From NCBI GenBank assembly GCA_030152865.1, contig JASLIW010000087.1:1-64000 (forward strand): 64,000 nucleotides of DNA. The letters are read 5' to 3'. Below, piece after piece: positions 35,298 through 44,987 of the stretch; positions within the stretch are counted from its first letter, which is position 1; the number at the start of each line of letters is the position of its first letter. Both the position numbers and the translations under genes were made by a program. Source of the stretch: Bacteroides sp. GTDB taxonomy: Bacteria > Bacteroidota > Bacteroidia > Bacteroidales > Bacteroidaceae. The notes beneath the pieces are model-generated. The model ran no database searches. It had not been told where the DNA came from and worked only from the letters and a program-made list of their open reading frames with translations.

Positions 35298-37352
35298 TTA
35301 ATTTACATCAGGTAAAAAAGAGTAATCTTTCGAATAGCGTAACATCTGAGCATCATAAGCCTCATCATAGGTGATATTGACATCAGTGATTTCTCCATTC
35401 GCATCAACTACTGGAGTATACACTGGATTCACAAAACCTTTGTAAGGAGCTAAATCTAGCTTTTCATAGCGCTCAAGTATCTCTTTGTGAAGTTCAGGAT
35501 CTATTCTTACAGCATACGCCTCAACAATATCATGTGCTGCTTGATAATCACCCGTTGAACGAATTCGCTGAATCTCAGCCAACAGCTCACCAAAGAGACT
35601 ACGTAGCTTTTCATAGTCATTTACGACAACATAAGTTTTTCCATTCTCCTTCTTAACAAGCTCTACTACTTTGTCAGCCTGACCTTTTTCATATACCCAC
35701 TTTGCTATAAGCTGTCTATTACGCATATGAGACTCTTCTACATTATTACCTAAGTCAATACGAACCAGCTGAGTCATCAAGCCATTCATCATATAGTTGT
35801 AATAAGCAGCTTTATATGCTTCTTTGTTAGGAACTAATCCTAACTCCACTAGCTTGTCATCACCAAGATAATATAGACCAAACAAATCAGCTCGTGCCTC
35901 TTCTATAGTAGCACCATAAGCCTTCAAGGCATCTTCTTTACCTGGAAGTACTATACCTGATCCATGTCCTAGACACTCGTGTATATCTGTATGAAGATCA
36001 TCTGTGATATCAGCATACTTCTCCAAAAGCTCTAGCTCCTTATCTGAATAAACAAACTCTTCATTAAAGCCGTTGCCATGTGCTGCTTTATTATAGGCAT
36101 CTGTTATATTACCAATCGTTACGGACTTAGAGCCATATTGATTTCTAATCCAGTTAGCATTTGGTAAATTAATACCGATAGCTGTAGCAGGATACAAATC
36201 ACCCCCTAAGATAGCAGCTGTAATTACCTTGGCCGAAACTCCTTTTACTTTTTCTTTTTTAAACTGCTTATCGACGGGAGAGTTATCCTCAAACCATTGT
36301 GCATTTGAACTAATTAACTCTGTACGACGTGTAGCTTCAATATCCTTAAAATTGACCAGAGCTTCCCAACTCGCCTTTAAGCCAAGTGGATCACCATAGG
36401 TTTCAGTAAAGCCATTCACAAAATCAACACGAGAGTCTAAGTCTTTTACCCACTGTATAGAGTAATCATTAAAATCTCTCAAATCTCCTGTTTGATAGTA
36501 GGTAATAAGCTTATCTATTACAGCCTTTTGGGTCTCATTTTCTGCTACTGTTGCTGCTTTCTCTAACCAGTAAACGATATTCTCGATTGCCTCGGTATAA
36601 AGCCCTCCTACCTTCCAAACTTTTTCTTTCAACTCCCCATTTTCTTTGACTAAACGGCTATTTAATCCTAAGGAGATAGGTGCAGGATCATTTGGGTTCT
36701 TTTGTTTTTCGTAAAACTCTTCTGCCTCCTTTTGAGTTACTCCATCGTAGTAATTACAAGCTGAGGTTAATAATAGATCCTCACCTGCTGCTTGATTTAC
36801 ACGCTTTGGTAATACTGTTGCATCAAAAAGAACTGGATTTAAAGTAGCATATAAATCCTCCACCGTTTCACCCTCAGCCAAAGGTAGCTTAGCCTGATCC
36901 ACACGAGACAAAGCCTCTTTAAAGTAGGCTGAAGAAAAACCTGGCTTGAACTTTTCCATACCATAATGGTGATGGATCCCATTAGCAAACCAGACCCGCT
37001 TGAGGTATGTAGTTAGCTCTTCAAACTCTTTTGAGTTTTGATCTTCATTTGGATTAGTGTAAATAGCCTCTAGTGCTCTACGAATACGTAGGTTATACTT
37101 GCCATTTTGGTCATAGAGAATATCTCTCCCAGAAAGAGCTGCCTCTGTTAGGTAATAAACAAGCTCTTTTTGCTTTAAAGGCAATTCAGAAAAGCCTGGT
37201 ACTTGATATCTCAGAATCTGTAAATCTGCAAAATGTTCCACGGAATAAAAATTATTCGTCCCCTCAGCCTCATTTGTCGCTTCTTTGGGACCTCCACTAC
37301 AAGAAACTAATAGACTTGCAGCCATTGCTTTAAAAATTGTACTTTTTTTCAT
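35298..37352 (-). CDS. Dipeptidyl peptidase III, lipoprotein
   Basis: A 684-residue M49 zinc peptidase that removes dipeptides from short oligopeptides. The zinc motif is HECLGH (near residue 458, ITDDLHTDIHECLGHGSG; human form HELLGH), and the third ligand Glu is in TIEEARADLFGLYYL. The N-terminus (MKKSTIFKAMAASLLVSCSGG) is a lipoprotein signal with the lipobox Cys, so the enzyme is membrane-anchored, whereas eukaryotic DPP III is cytosolic. The ATG at 37352 is preferred over a GTG two codons upstream. It complements DPP IV and prolyl oligopeptidase. Confidence 0.93.
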   Translation of the reverse strand: MKKSTIFKAMAASLLVSCSGGPKEATNEAEGTNNFYSVEHFADLQILRYQVPGFSELPLKQKELVYYLTEAALSGRDILYDQNGKYNLRIRRALEAIYTNPNEDQNSKEFEELTTYLKRVWFANGIHHHYGMEKFKPGFSSAYFKEALSRVDQAKLPLAEGETVEDLYATLNPVLFDATVLPKRVNQAAGEDLLLTSACNYYDGVTQKEAEEFYEKQKNPNDPAPISLGLNSRLVKENGELKEKVWKVGGLYTEAIENIVYWLEKAATVAENETQKAVIDKLITYYQTGDLRDFNDYSIQWVKDLDSRVDFVNGFTETYGDPLGLKASWEALVNFKDIEATRRTELISSNAQWFEDNSPVDKQFKKEKVKGVSAKVITAAILGGDLYPATAIGINLPNANWIRNQYGSKSVTIGNITDAYNKAAHGNGFNEEFVYSDKELELLEKYADITDDLHTDIHECLGHGSGIVLPGKEDALKAYGATIEEARADLFGLYYLGDDKLVELGLVPNKEAYKAAYYNYMMNGLMTQLVRIDLGNNVEESHMRNRQLIAKWVYEKGQADKVVELVKKENGKTYVVVNDYEKLRSLFGELLAEIQRIRSTGDYQAAHDIVEAYAVRIDPELHKEILERYEKLDLAPYKGFVNPVYTPVVDANGEITDVNITYDEAYDAQMLRYSKDYSFLPDVN

Positions 37353-37455
37353 TCTCACTAAATTTAGTCATGCACATAAAAATAAGAAGAAATAACTGGA
37401 TGATAAAATATCACTCGGCTATTTCTTCTTTTATTTAATGTTTAAATTTAGCTAG

Positions 37456-37908
37456 CTATTTTTTTTGATGCCTTTTTCGATACTTGTTGGGGGTTTCTCC
37501 CATGTACTTATAAAATGCAGCATAGAAGGATTGGCGATTAGCAAAACCCACCTCTGTACTTATTTGCTCTATATTCAGATCTTTATATCTCTTATCTTTG
37601 AGCATATGCAAAGAGTCCTTAATTCTGTACTCATTTAATAAGTTAGAATAATTCATACCAAAACGAGAGTTCACTACCGCTGATAGATACCTCGTATTTG
37701 TATCAAGCTCTTTAGCGAGCTCTTTGGCTGAAAAGTTCGGATCTCTATATTTCTTTTGAACTACTATTATCTCTAAAATTTTGTCATGCAGTTCATCTGC
37801 TAATTCAGGACGAATCAAACTACGGTAAGCAGCATGTTTTTCCTCACGCTCTCTAATATTGTAAGGCTGTTGCTTCATTTTTTTTGGTTTTTCTGAAGAG
37901 TTAGTCAT
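37456..37908 (-). CDS. AraC-family regulator, HTH-only
   Basis: A 150-residue protein made almost entirely of the AraC-type double helix-turn-helix: FSAKELAKELDTNTRYLSAVVNSRFGMNYSNLLNEYRIKDSLHMLKD followed by NIEQISTEVGFANRQSFYAAFYKYMGETPNKYRKRHQ. No sensor domain is present; the first 50 residues are charged and basic. It resembles the DNA-binding end of Bacteroidota AraC regulators. It stands alone; the 248-bp gap to recQ carries TAGGTA-type repeats that might be its operators. Confidence 0.87.
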   Translation of the reverse strand: MTNSSEKPKKMKQQPYNIREREEKHAAYRSLIRPELADELHDKILEIIVVQKKYRDPNFSAKELAKELDTNTRYLSAVVNSRFGMNYSNLLNEYRIKDSLHMLKDKRYKDLNIEQISTEVGFANRQSFYAAFYKYMGETPNKYRKRHQKK

Positions 37909-38122
37909 AATTATATCTAGTTTAGGTTATTTTGATATACCTATAAATTAATCACAAGTTTTGTAATGTAAAGGATGTTTTAATCTAAAACGCATAAAAC
38001 CCTATTTTGTCTAAAAGCTATCGGATTAATAAGAATTATTAACAAATAGGTAGTAAACAAGTAGATTCTAATCTATTTCTTAAATAGATAACAAAAATAA
38101 ACCAATTTCGTTCAAAAATAGG

Positions 38123-38130
38123 TAGCTTTG
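38123..38130 (+). promoter_or_regulatory. -7 box of recQ
   Basis: TAGCTTTG, 26 bp before the ATG. It overlaps one of two copies of AAATAGGTAG (38044-38053 and 38116-38125). Confidence 0.5.
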
Positions 38131-38156
38131 CTCAGATTTTTTTCTAAAATATAAAT

Positions 38157-39950
38157 ATGCTAGAAACCCTAAAGACTAAATTCGGCTATACAAGTTTTCG
38201 CCCTTTACAAAAAGAAATAATTGAATGCCTATTACAGCGGAAAGACTGTATTGTTCTCATGCCTACTGGTGGAGGTAAATCCATATGTTATCAACTTCCG
38301 GCACTCTTAATGAAAGGTGTGGCAGTAGTTGTATCACCACTGATATCACTGATGAAGGATCAAGTCGAATCTTTAGAGGCTAATGGAATTCATGCAGGAG
38401 CTTTAAATAGCAGTAATACAGAGACGGAAAATGAATTAATAAAAAAACAGTGCAGACAAGGTAAAATATCTTTGCTATACATCTCACCTGAAAAACTACT
38501 TGCTGAGTTACACTATTTTCTAAAAGATATTGACATTTCTCTTTTTGCCATTGATGAAGCCCATTGTATTTCTCAGTGGGGTCATGACTTTAGACCTGAA
38601 TATACACAACTTGGCGTATTACATCACTATTTCTCAAGAATACCCATTATAGCTTTAACTGCTACTGCAGATAAAATAACAAGGCAGGATATAGCGAAAC
38701 AACTAAATTTAGATAAGCCTAAGCTATTTGTATCAAGCTTTGATAGACCAAATTTAAGTCTAAAGGTCTTGACAGGTTTCCAACAAAAAGAAAAACACAA
38801 ATACATTCTCAATTTCATTGAAGAACGCCCAAGTGAAGCTGGTATTATTTACTGCCTGAGTAGGAAAAACACAGAGCGAATCTGTAGATATTTACAAAAA
38901 GAAGGGATTAAAGCAACTATTTATCATGCTGGCTTATCAAATGCTGCTAGAGAAGAAGCACAAGATGATTTTATCAAAGACCAGGTACAGGTAGTGTGTG
39001 CTACAGTTGCATTTGGAATGGGTATAGATAAATCAAATGTCAGATGGGTAATTCATTATAATATGCCCAAAAGTATAGAAAGCTACTATCAAGAAATTGG
39101 TCGTGCAGGTAGAGATGGAGTAGCTAGTGATACGGTCTTATTTTATAATGTAGGAGACATTATTCTTTTGACCAAATTTGCCAATGAAAGTCAACAACGA
39201 GAAATAAACTTAGAAAAGCTGGATCGTATACAGCAATATGCTGAATCCAGCATCTGTAGAAGGCGTATCTTACTTAATTATTTTGGGGAAGAGAGTTCTC
39301 ACGACTGTGGCAACTGCGATGTCTGTAAAAACCCACCGCAAAAATTTGATGGTACAGTTTTAGTCCAAATGGCTTTAAGTGCTATTGCACGCACCAATGA
39401 GGCGGTTACCAGCCGAGTTCTTGTCAATATACTTAGAGGCACACTCACACCAGAAATCACGAATCATCGCTTCAATGAGATTAAGACATTTGGTGTAGGG
39501 AGAGACATCCCAACACAAAACTGGAACAGTTATCTACTGCAAATGCTTCAACTAGGCTTATTTGAAATCGCCTACAACGAATACAACCGACTAAAGATCA
39601 CTGAAGCTGGCAAAAGAGTTTTGTTTGGACAAGATAAAGCCCAGTTAATAACACTAATAGATAAAGAAGAGGTCAAAGTAAAACCAAAAACCAGAAAAGT
39701 ATCTCAGGTAAGAGAGCTATCAGAAACGGATACTAAGCTGTTTGATCAGTTAAGAGTGCTCAGAAAAGAGCTTGCTAAAAAGCAAGAAGTTCCTGCCTAC
39801 ATTATTTTTTCAGATAAAGTTCTACATCTACTAGCCTCATCAAAACCAACTACCCTAGCCCAGTTCGGCAATATTAGTGGTATAGGAGAGTATAAAAAAG
39901 AACAATATGGGGAATTATTTATCAAAGTCATCCAAGACTTTATGTCTTAG
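38157..39950 (+). CDS. recQ: ATP-dependent DNA helicase RecQ
   Basis: A 3'-5' SF2 helicase for recombination and fork repair. The 597-residue product has motif 0 (FGYTSFRPLQKEII), Walker A (MPTGGGKSICYQLPAL), DEAH box (AIDEAHCISQWGHDFRPEY), motif VI (QEIGRAGRDG), the RecQ zinc-binding domain (ICRRRILLNYFGEESSHDCGNCDVC), a winged-helix RQC region and a C-terminal HRDC domain (LRVLRKELAKKQEVPAYIIFSDKVLHLLA). All domains are complete. It is monocistronic, followed by the initiator tRNA. Confidence 0.96.
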   Translation: MLETLKTKFGYTSFRPLQKEIIECLLQRKDCIVLMPTGGGKSICYQLPALLMKGVAVVVSPLISLMKDQVESLEANGIHAGALNSSNTETENELIKKQCRQGKISLLYISPEKLLAELHYFLKDIDISLFAIDEAHCISQWGHDFRPEYTQLGVLHHYFSRIPIIALTATADKITRQDIAKQLNLDKPKLFVSSFDRPNLSLKVLTGFQQKEKHKYILNFIEERPSEAGIIYCLSRKNTERICRYLQKEGIKATIYHAGLSNAAREEAQDDFIKDQVQVVCATVAFGMGIDKSNVRWVIHYNMPKSIESYYQEIGRAGRDGVASDTVLFYNVGDIILLTKFANESQQREINLEKLDRIQQYAESSICRRRILLNYFGEESSHDCGNCDVCKNPPQKFDGTVLVQMALSAIARTNEAVTSRVLVNILRGTLTPEITNHRFNEIKTFGVGRDIPTQNWNSYLLQMLQLGLFEIAYNEYNRLKITEAGKRVLFGQDKAQLITLIDKEEVKVKPKTRKVSQVRELSETDTKLFDQLRVLRKELAKKQEVPAYIIFSDKVLHLLASSKPTTLAQFGNISGIGEYKKEQYGELFIKVIQDFMS

Positions 39951-40015
39951 TACCCTTATACAAGCAGTACTTAGAGTTAAATAATGTTACCCGACCATAT
40001 TTTTAGATTTGAATC

Positions 40016-40046
40016 TTGCATACTCACACAAAAAGGCCTATATTTG
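40016..40046 (+). promoter_or_regulatory. Promoter of the initiator tRNA
   Basis: TTG (40016-40018), 20 bp, TATATTTG (40039-40046): near-ideal Bacteroidota promoter, with the tRNA starting 14 bp after the -7 box. Confidence 0.85.
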
Positions 40047-40060
40047 CACTTAGTAATGAT

Positions 40061-40132
<72 letters not shown>

Positions 40133-40139
40133 CTAATCG

Positions 40140-40171
40140 AAGGAATTCAATAATTGAATTCCTTTTTTTTG
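40140..40171 (+). terminator. Terminator of the tRNA gene
   Basis: Stem AAGGAATTCAA/TTGAATTCCTT (40140-40150 with 40154-40164) with 3-nt loop and eight T. Confidence 0.92.
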
Positions 40172-40223
40172 TGTCTTTTTGTCTGTTATTTTCCAAGCAA
40201 ATCAAAACCTATAAGCCTGCTTT

Positions 40224-40297
40224 AAAAAAGGGAACCAACTGTCCTGCTGATTCCCTTTCATACTAACCTTTAAATATTTTTTCTTTTATGAAAAAAC
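40224..40297 (-). ncRNA. Diverged third member of the small RNA family (candidate)
   Basis: The minus strand repeats the architecture of the 16.3-16.7 kb pair. There is a -33 TTTG (40330-40333), 18 bp, then TATATTTA (40304-40311, one mismatch to TAnnTTTG). An RNA of about 75 nt follows that shares the plus-strand blocks TAACCTT(T)AAAT and TATGAAAAA, ending in a hairpin AAAGGGAA/TTCCCTTT (40227-40258) and six T. The loop is larger (16 nt). It lies 84 bp after the nuclease-helicase stop, so it could instead be that gene's terminator. Weaker than the pair. Confidence 0.45.
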
Positions 40298-40381
40298 GCA
40301 AGCTAAATATAAGCGTTAAAAGCTAGCTCCAAAACTTTCAGCCATAAAGCCATTGAGTATATAACTTATATTAGCCTATTT

Positions 40382-43300
40382 TTACTTTGTCACATACGCT
40401 AACAGTGCTTTATATATCGGGTTTAATTGTAGCAAATGTGGTACCCCAACTAAAAAAAGCTGCTTGCGTGCCCTAGTTAGTGCTACATTCAACTTGCGGT
40501 CCACAGGAATACCATCTTCAATCACTAAATTTGATAAAAACTTGAGCTGATAAGGTGCATTCACACAAAAAGAGTAGATAATAATCTCACGCTCGCTACC
40601 TTGAAAACGCTCTACAGTATCAACTAATATTCCCTCTAGCTCTGGAGTCTTATATTTACGTAGCTCACTTTTTATCAAGGCTATTTGAGAGCGATAAGGT
40701 GTTATTATACCGATAGAAGTGTGTGACTCAAAGTCTTCTCCCAAAGTTTGGCAAACTTGATAAGCCAAGTAGGCAGCTATCTCTGCTTCTGACTGATTAA
40801 GCTTGTAGGTTTCAGGACAATCTTCTACCTGAGCAGGAATAAAAGTTACGCGCTGGCTTAGCCTGGTCAAATGCTTATCAAAAGGAGAAAGATACAACTC
40901 CTGAACAGGCATCTGACTTTCTTGCTGATGTGGTAAGTTTAGGCTTTTCAACTTATTACGATAGAAATAACAATTGGTAAACTGAGCTATCTCTGGATGC
41001 ATCCTCCCTTGCGCAGTTAACCAATCTATACTCCCAGGAAAATCCAAACGATACAAACGCTCAAACAAGGCATCTCTTAGGTTAGTAAGCTTGAGCCTAT
41101 TCAAGCCTTCGTCTAAGACAGCAGAGGTTTCTTCTTTTTGCTGTACAACTGCAGGAAGCTGCTTGTGATCTCCTATCAATATGAACTTTTTAATCGCATT
41201 CTCCCCCCTTGCACTCTTTGCAGCTAAAATACCCAAAAGCTGAGGTTCTAATATCTGTGAAGCCTCATCTACAATGGCCACATCAAACTGTTTCAATAAA
41301 AAAAGCTCGGGTTTGCCATTTAAACTTGCTACCGTAGAAACAAAAATAGAGCAGGACTGTATTTTATGACGAACAGCCGCTCGGTTATTACAACCACCAA
41401 GAACATTCTCCAATAAATGAGAACGATAAGTAGGCTCACAAGAAAGCTCGCTACCTATTCGAATGTAATTTAAATCGGGATCAATACGCGATATAGCTTT
41501 ACATATCTCATTGACAGCCTGATTAGTATAAGCCAACAGCAAAATTGTTTTACCCTCTTGTCGAAAGGCCTCCACCATCAAGCGAAGAGCAAAAGATGTT
41601 TTACCAGTGCCAGGAGGTCCGACAAGCAAAAAATAATCTTTAGCTGCCAAAGACTTTGTTACAATTCTATCTAGATCTGTAGATGCAGCATCAAGAACTT
41701 TATTATATCTGGGATCAAACTCAGGAGCACGCTTACCTAATAATAACTCTCTACGATCTTTATTAGCTGATATAAACGCATCTAACCCCAAGTACATGTG
41801 CCTAAATGTAGTATCCATACTATCTGGCTCAATCGCATAATCAGAATCAGCTGGGAGCACATGTGGGTTTTGTTGAGGTGCTCTTAAGCGAATTTTTACA
41901 GTCTCATCACTTATAGCTTCCAAGTTACCTTTGAAAACCAACTTATTAGTCACATTATCGTCTGCAGTGTTTCGCTCATACAGTACAATAGCATCACCCT
42001 CTCTAAAATTGGGTAATACCAAAGCCTCACTTTCTACTGGCAACATCCGCTCTAAAACTAATGAAGGCTTATGTAAATCTGCAGCATGACTCTCCTTGAT
42101 TTTTAGACCATACAAAATAGAACCTTCTTCACACTTTTCTAGGAAAGTGGCATTCCACAAACTCGATGCTCCACGATTACCCTCATAGGCTACATCCCCT
42201 GATTTTGAAGTATATAACTCCTTAGTTATAAAGTTGTATGTGGCATAAAAATAAGCACGCTCATCAGGCTCCAAATCAATAAGTTTCTGCCTTAAACTAT
42301 CAATTTGAGGAGCCAAATATTTAGTCCAAAACACACCTGATAGCCCATTTATATTAAGTTGGTCAGGATATATTTGCTGCAACAGCTTCTCTGTGTATTG
42401 CAGAGAGTTATGTGCTTGAACCTGATACTCAGTAGCTACAATTTGATTTCGCAGATGGATAGCTTGTCGAATCATGCGCCAAGAAGTACGAGCTGGATAC
42501 AGTAAAGGATAGCGTGTATAGAGTAAATAAGCTCTCATATCCTTTCTATCTTGATCCATATTAAAATAGAGCACTGCTTGATACAGAAGCATCTGAACAC
42601 GGTGATTGATATGCGGAGTGATTTTATTGTGAATAGCATACTCGTCGGCCTTACCTGACTTCATCTCGATAAATGAAGACATATCTCGTTGCATATAGTC
42701 CAAACGACCCTGCACACCTAAGGCCTCACAGATATAAGAAGGTTCTAATACGGCATCAGACTTATCAAGTCTATAGCCTTCCTCACGAAAGGTATTATTG
42801 ACCACCTCTCCAATATTATCGTAATGCAATTTACAGTCTTGAAAAAACTGATACTCTTTCTTTTTATCGCTTAAGTCAGGACAAGAGGCAAGCTGAAGTG
42901 CATACGCTTGAAAAACTTTTTGCATACTACTACGATAACTCATCTGCTTACCCAAATAAATCCACTCATCTAAGAAGTGATTGGCTATGCTTCCTAAAAG
43001 TAATGGCCTAGGATTATTGATAGGTTGTAGTTTAGATAGGATATAGTTGAGCGGATGTGCCCCATATGGACGAAAACACTCAGCAAGGGCACTAATATCT
43101 AAAAGATAATCAGGCTCTAAGACAAAGATACGAGGCGTAAGCACCCCCTCTTGATCTACATGTACATCTAATAAGTTGAGTTGTGCATGTGGCCAAAGCA
43201 TAGTGTGTATCTCATCAAATTCATCATTAATCTCCTTAACACCATAGCGCACCTTTACAAGGTCAGAAGTCAAATAATCTACAGCCTGCACATATAAGAA

Positions 43301-43756
43301 CTCCTCATCGGCATACTGGAAACAAACACGAAGTTTTTTATGCTGTTTTCGCCCAATATCAGCGAGGTGGTAGATAGCATCTGCTGTAGGTAAAAGTGAA
43401 TATAGCTCAGATGGAATAGGGTCTTTGCTTATTTTCTTCACAAAAAAGGACAGCGTCTTTAAGTCTCGATAGAAAGAAGACTCATCTGGCTCTGCCTTCT
43501 GATTCATTAACTTGTTGGAAGTGAGCCTAAAGGTATGTAAACGCTGTTGCTCACTATAGCTTAGACCAAACTTATCAGCCATAAAGCTAATTCGCGCGGA
43601 TAAATCTGTAGCTTGCAAATCAACAGACTCCATCTGCTCACGGCAGATCCGCTCAAGTAATGCCCGAAGTTGTTTATATTTAAACAGGAGCGAAGACTCC
43701 TGATTCTGGACAATAGAGAATAAGGTCGAATAATAACTCAACACCTCTTCATTCAT
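40382..43756 (-). CDS. Dna2-like nuclease-helicase
   Basis: A 1124-residue protein joining a RecB/Cas4-type PD-(D/E)xK nuclease to an SF1 UPF1/Dna2-like helicase. The nuclease has GRLDYMQRDMSSFIEMKSGKAD (Asp, then Glu-x-Lys near residue 370) and a QMLLYQAVLYF helix. The helicase has Walker A (LVGPPGTGKTSF), DEASQILEPQLL (motif II), GDHKQLPAVVQQ (motif III) and VALTRARKQLFLVG (motif VI). The N-terminal 330 residues are unassigned. The four-cysteine iron-sulfur cluster of Dna2/AddB-type nucleases is not obvious. A role in DNA end processing is likely; nothing nearby points to phage defence. The amidase gene is 21 bp upstream, probably co-transcribed. Confidence 0.85.
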   Translation of the reverse strand: MNEEVLSYYSTLFSIVQNQESSLLFKYKQLRALLERICREQMESVDLQATDLSARISFMADKFGLSYSEQQRLHTFRLTSNKLMNQKAEPDESSFYRDLKTLSFFVKKISKDPIPSELYSLLPTADAIYHLADIGRKQHKKLRVCFQYADEEFLYVQAVDYLTSDLVKVRYGVKEINDEFDEIHTMLWPHAQLNLLDVHVDQEGVLTPRIFVLEPDYLLDISALAECFRPYGAHPLNYILSKLQPINNPRPLLLGSIANHFLDEWIYLGKQMSYRSSMQKVFQAYALQLASCPDLSDKKKEYQFFQDCKLHYDNIGEVVNNTFREEGYRLDKSDAVLEPSYICEALGVQGRLDYMQRDMSSFIEMKSGKADEYAIHNKITPHINHRVQMLLYQAVLYFNMDQDRKDMRAYLLYTRYPLLYPARTSWRMIRQAIHLRNQIVATEYQVQAHNSLQYTEKLLQQIYPDQLNINGLSGVFWTKYLAPQIDSLRQKLIDLEPDERAYFYATYNFITKELYTSKSGDVAYEGNRGASSLWNATFLEKCEEGSILYGLKIKESHAADLHKPSLVLERMLPVESEALVLPNFREGDAIVLYERNTADDNVTNKLVFKGNLEAISDETVKIRLRAPQQNPHVLPADSDYAIEPDSMDTTFRHMYLGLDAFISANKDRRELLLGKRAPEFDPRYNKVLDAASTDLDRIVTKSLAAKDYFLLVGPPGTGKTSFALRLMVEAFRQEGKTILLLAYTNQAVNEICKAISRIDPDLNYIRIGSELSCEPTYRSHLLENVLGGCNNRAAVRHKIQSCSIFVSTVASLNGKPELFLLKQFDVAIVDEASQILEPQLLGILAAKSARGENAIKKFILIGDHKQLPAVVQQKEETSAVLDEGLNRLKLTNLRDALFERLYRLDFPGSIDWLTAQGRMHPEIAQFTNCYFYRNKLKSLNLPHQQESQMPVQELYLSPFDKHLTRLSQRVTFIPAQVEDCPETYKLNQSEAEIAAYLAYQVCQTLGEDFESHTSIGIITPYRSQIALIKSELRKYKTPELEGILVDTVERFQGSEREIIIYSFCVNAPYQLKFLSNLVIEDGIPVDRKLNVALTRARKQLFLVGVPHLLQLNPIYKALLAYVTK

Positions 43757-43777
43757 AAAACTAAATTTTTACTAGAC

Positions 43778-44866
43778 TTATTTCGAAGGAAATTCTTTTT
43801 GAAAGTCATCAATAAAACCATGTGCCATCCACTTAGCTAAAGCTTGACGGTTCGAACTGCTTACTATTCTCCGCTGATCAAAGTTGTTCTGGATGTTACC
43901 TAGCTCAACAAATAGAGCTACAGGGTGAGTGTTTTTAAGCACATATAAGTTTCGAGAGCTTACTGTTCCAGTAAATCCACGACTGGGTTGATGTAAGTCA
44001 TATTTCGCTGAAAACATATCACGCATATTTAAAGCTAGTTGCTTCCCTTTCGGACTCTCAGCAAAATGATAAAAGAACACATCGACTTGTTTTCGCTGAC
44101 TACGACTATCTATATGTAGAAATACAGCTCTCAGGTATTTATACTTCTTTTTATCTTGTGCATAAAGCTGATTAATCTTGTCGGAGCGCTGCTTAAGCCT
44201 TCCTAATTGATCCAAGGGTATTCTAGCCCCCATACAAGTTTCACGTTTACTGTTGGACAATATACGATCCTCACGAATGCCATCTTTAGCATCTTGAATA
44301 ATGATGTGTACCTTAGCTCCATGCTTCATTAAATCTCGAGCCAATCGCAAAGCTATATCATAAGCGTACTCATCCTCATGTAAGTGATGACGTCCCATTT
44401 TACCTATCGCACCAGGATCAGGTCCGCCGTGTCCACTCACCACATAAAAACAAGCACCTTTCAGTTTCTCTGATTCTATTTTAAAGCTTTGCTTACTAGG
44501 GCCAAAGAGAGGTTCGGTAATCGTTTTTCCAATTAAACTTTCTTCCTCTACTTTTTTAGGCTTATTTGGCTGAGAACTTCCAACACTACTAACACCAACA
44601 CTATCTTTAGCTGGAATAATATAGTAAAAGCCAAGTTTCAAAGAATTGTTTTTGCCTAACTTCTTCTTGTTGAGTTTTACAAACTCATCCACGTAGTCTA
44701 AACTCCTACCGTTACGAAGCAAGAACTCATACAAGCCCTCACCCGTTTTTGGCTGAGACTTAATAACTTTATTATCTTGCGCCCAAACTGGAGTAGCAAG
44801 CATAAACAAGCTAATTACCAATAGGTAAAGAATTTTAGACATAGAAGTACTTAGTATCTTTTTCAT
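43778..44866 (-). CDS. N-acetylmuramoyl-L-alanine amidase (Amidase_3) with LysM-like domain
   Basis: A 362-residue exported cell-wall hydrolase. After the signal peptide (ISLFMLATPVWAQ) comes a LysM-like segment (GEGLYEFLLRNGRSLDYVDEFVKLNKKKLGKNNSLKLGFYYIIPA). The Amidase_3 zinc domain follows, with YVVSGHGGPDPGAIG (His), EDEYAYDIALRLARDLM (Glu), AVFLHIDSR (His) and LFVELGNIQNNFDQRRI (Glu). It cleaves the glycan-peptide bond of peptidoglycan. The -7 box TACTTTTG on the minus strand (44904-44911) lies back-to-back with the promoter of metY. An internal ATG at 44842 is an alternative start. Confidence 0.9.
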   Translation of the reverse strand: MKKILSTSMSKILYLLVISLFMLATPVWAQDNKVIKSQPKTGEGLYEFLLRNGRSLDYVDEFVKLNKKKLGKNNSLKLGFYYIIPAKDSVGVSSVGSSQPNKPKKVEEESLIGKTITEPLFGPSKQSFKIESEKLKGACFYVVSGHGGPDPGAIGKMGRHHLHEDEYAYDIALRLARDLMKHGAKVHIIIQDAKDGIREDRILSNSKRETCMGARIPLDQLGRLKQRSDKINQLYAQDKKKYKYLRAVFLHIDSRSQRKQVDVFFYHFAESPKGKQLALNMRDMFSAKYDLHQPSRGFTGTVSSRNLYVLKNTHPVALFVELGNIQNNFDQRRIVSSSNRQALAKWMAHGFIDDFQKEFPSK

Positions 44867-44903
44867 TCTGTAGTTATCATTACTAAAAAAGAGCAGTTGG
44901 AGT

Positions 44904-44931
44904 CAAAAGTACATTAAATTTTCTATTTTTG
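44904..44931. promoter_or_regulatory. Divergent -7 boxes for the amidase and metY genes
   Basis: TACTTTTG on the minus strand (44904-44911) and TATTTTTG on the plus strand (44924-44931), 12 bp apart, driving divergent genes. Confidence 0.5.
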
Positions 44932-44987
44932 TAAATATTATACCCCTTTTTAAAACCCCAACTTATAACCCTTTAAGATCTTTTGAG

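Noticed and set aside
37977..37991. GTTTTA-ATC-TAAAAC palindrome upstream of the AraC gene
   Set aside because: Only 6 bp per arm in A/T-rich DNA, expected by chance.
40382..43756. Nuclease-helicase as part of a phage-defence island
   Set aside because: Neighbours are housekeeping genes (amidase, tRNA, recQ); no methylase, toxin, integrase or second defence gene is close.
44932..44987. SAM riboswitch upstream of metY
   Set aside because: The leader is only about 56 nt, with no conserved helices of known SAM riboswitches visible.
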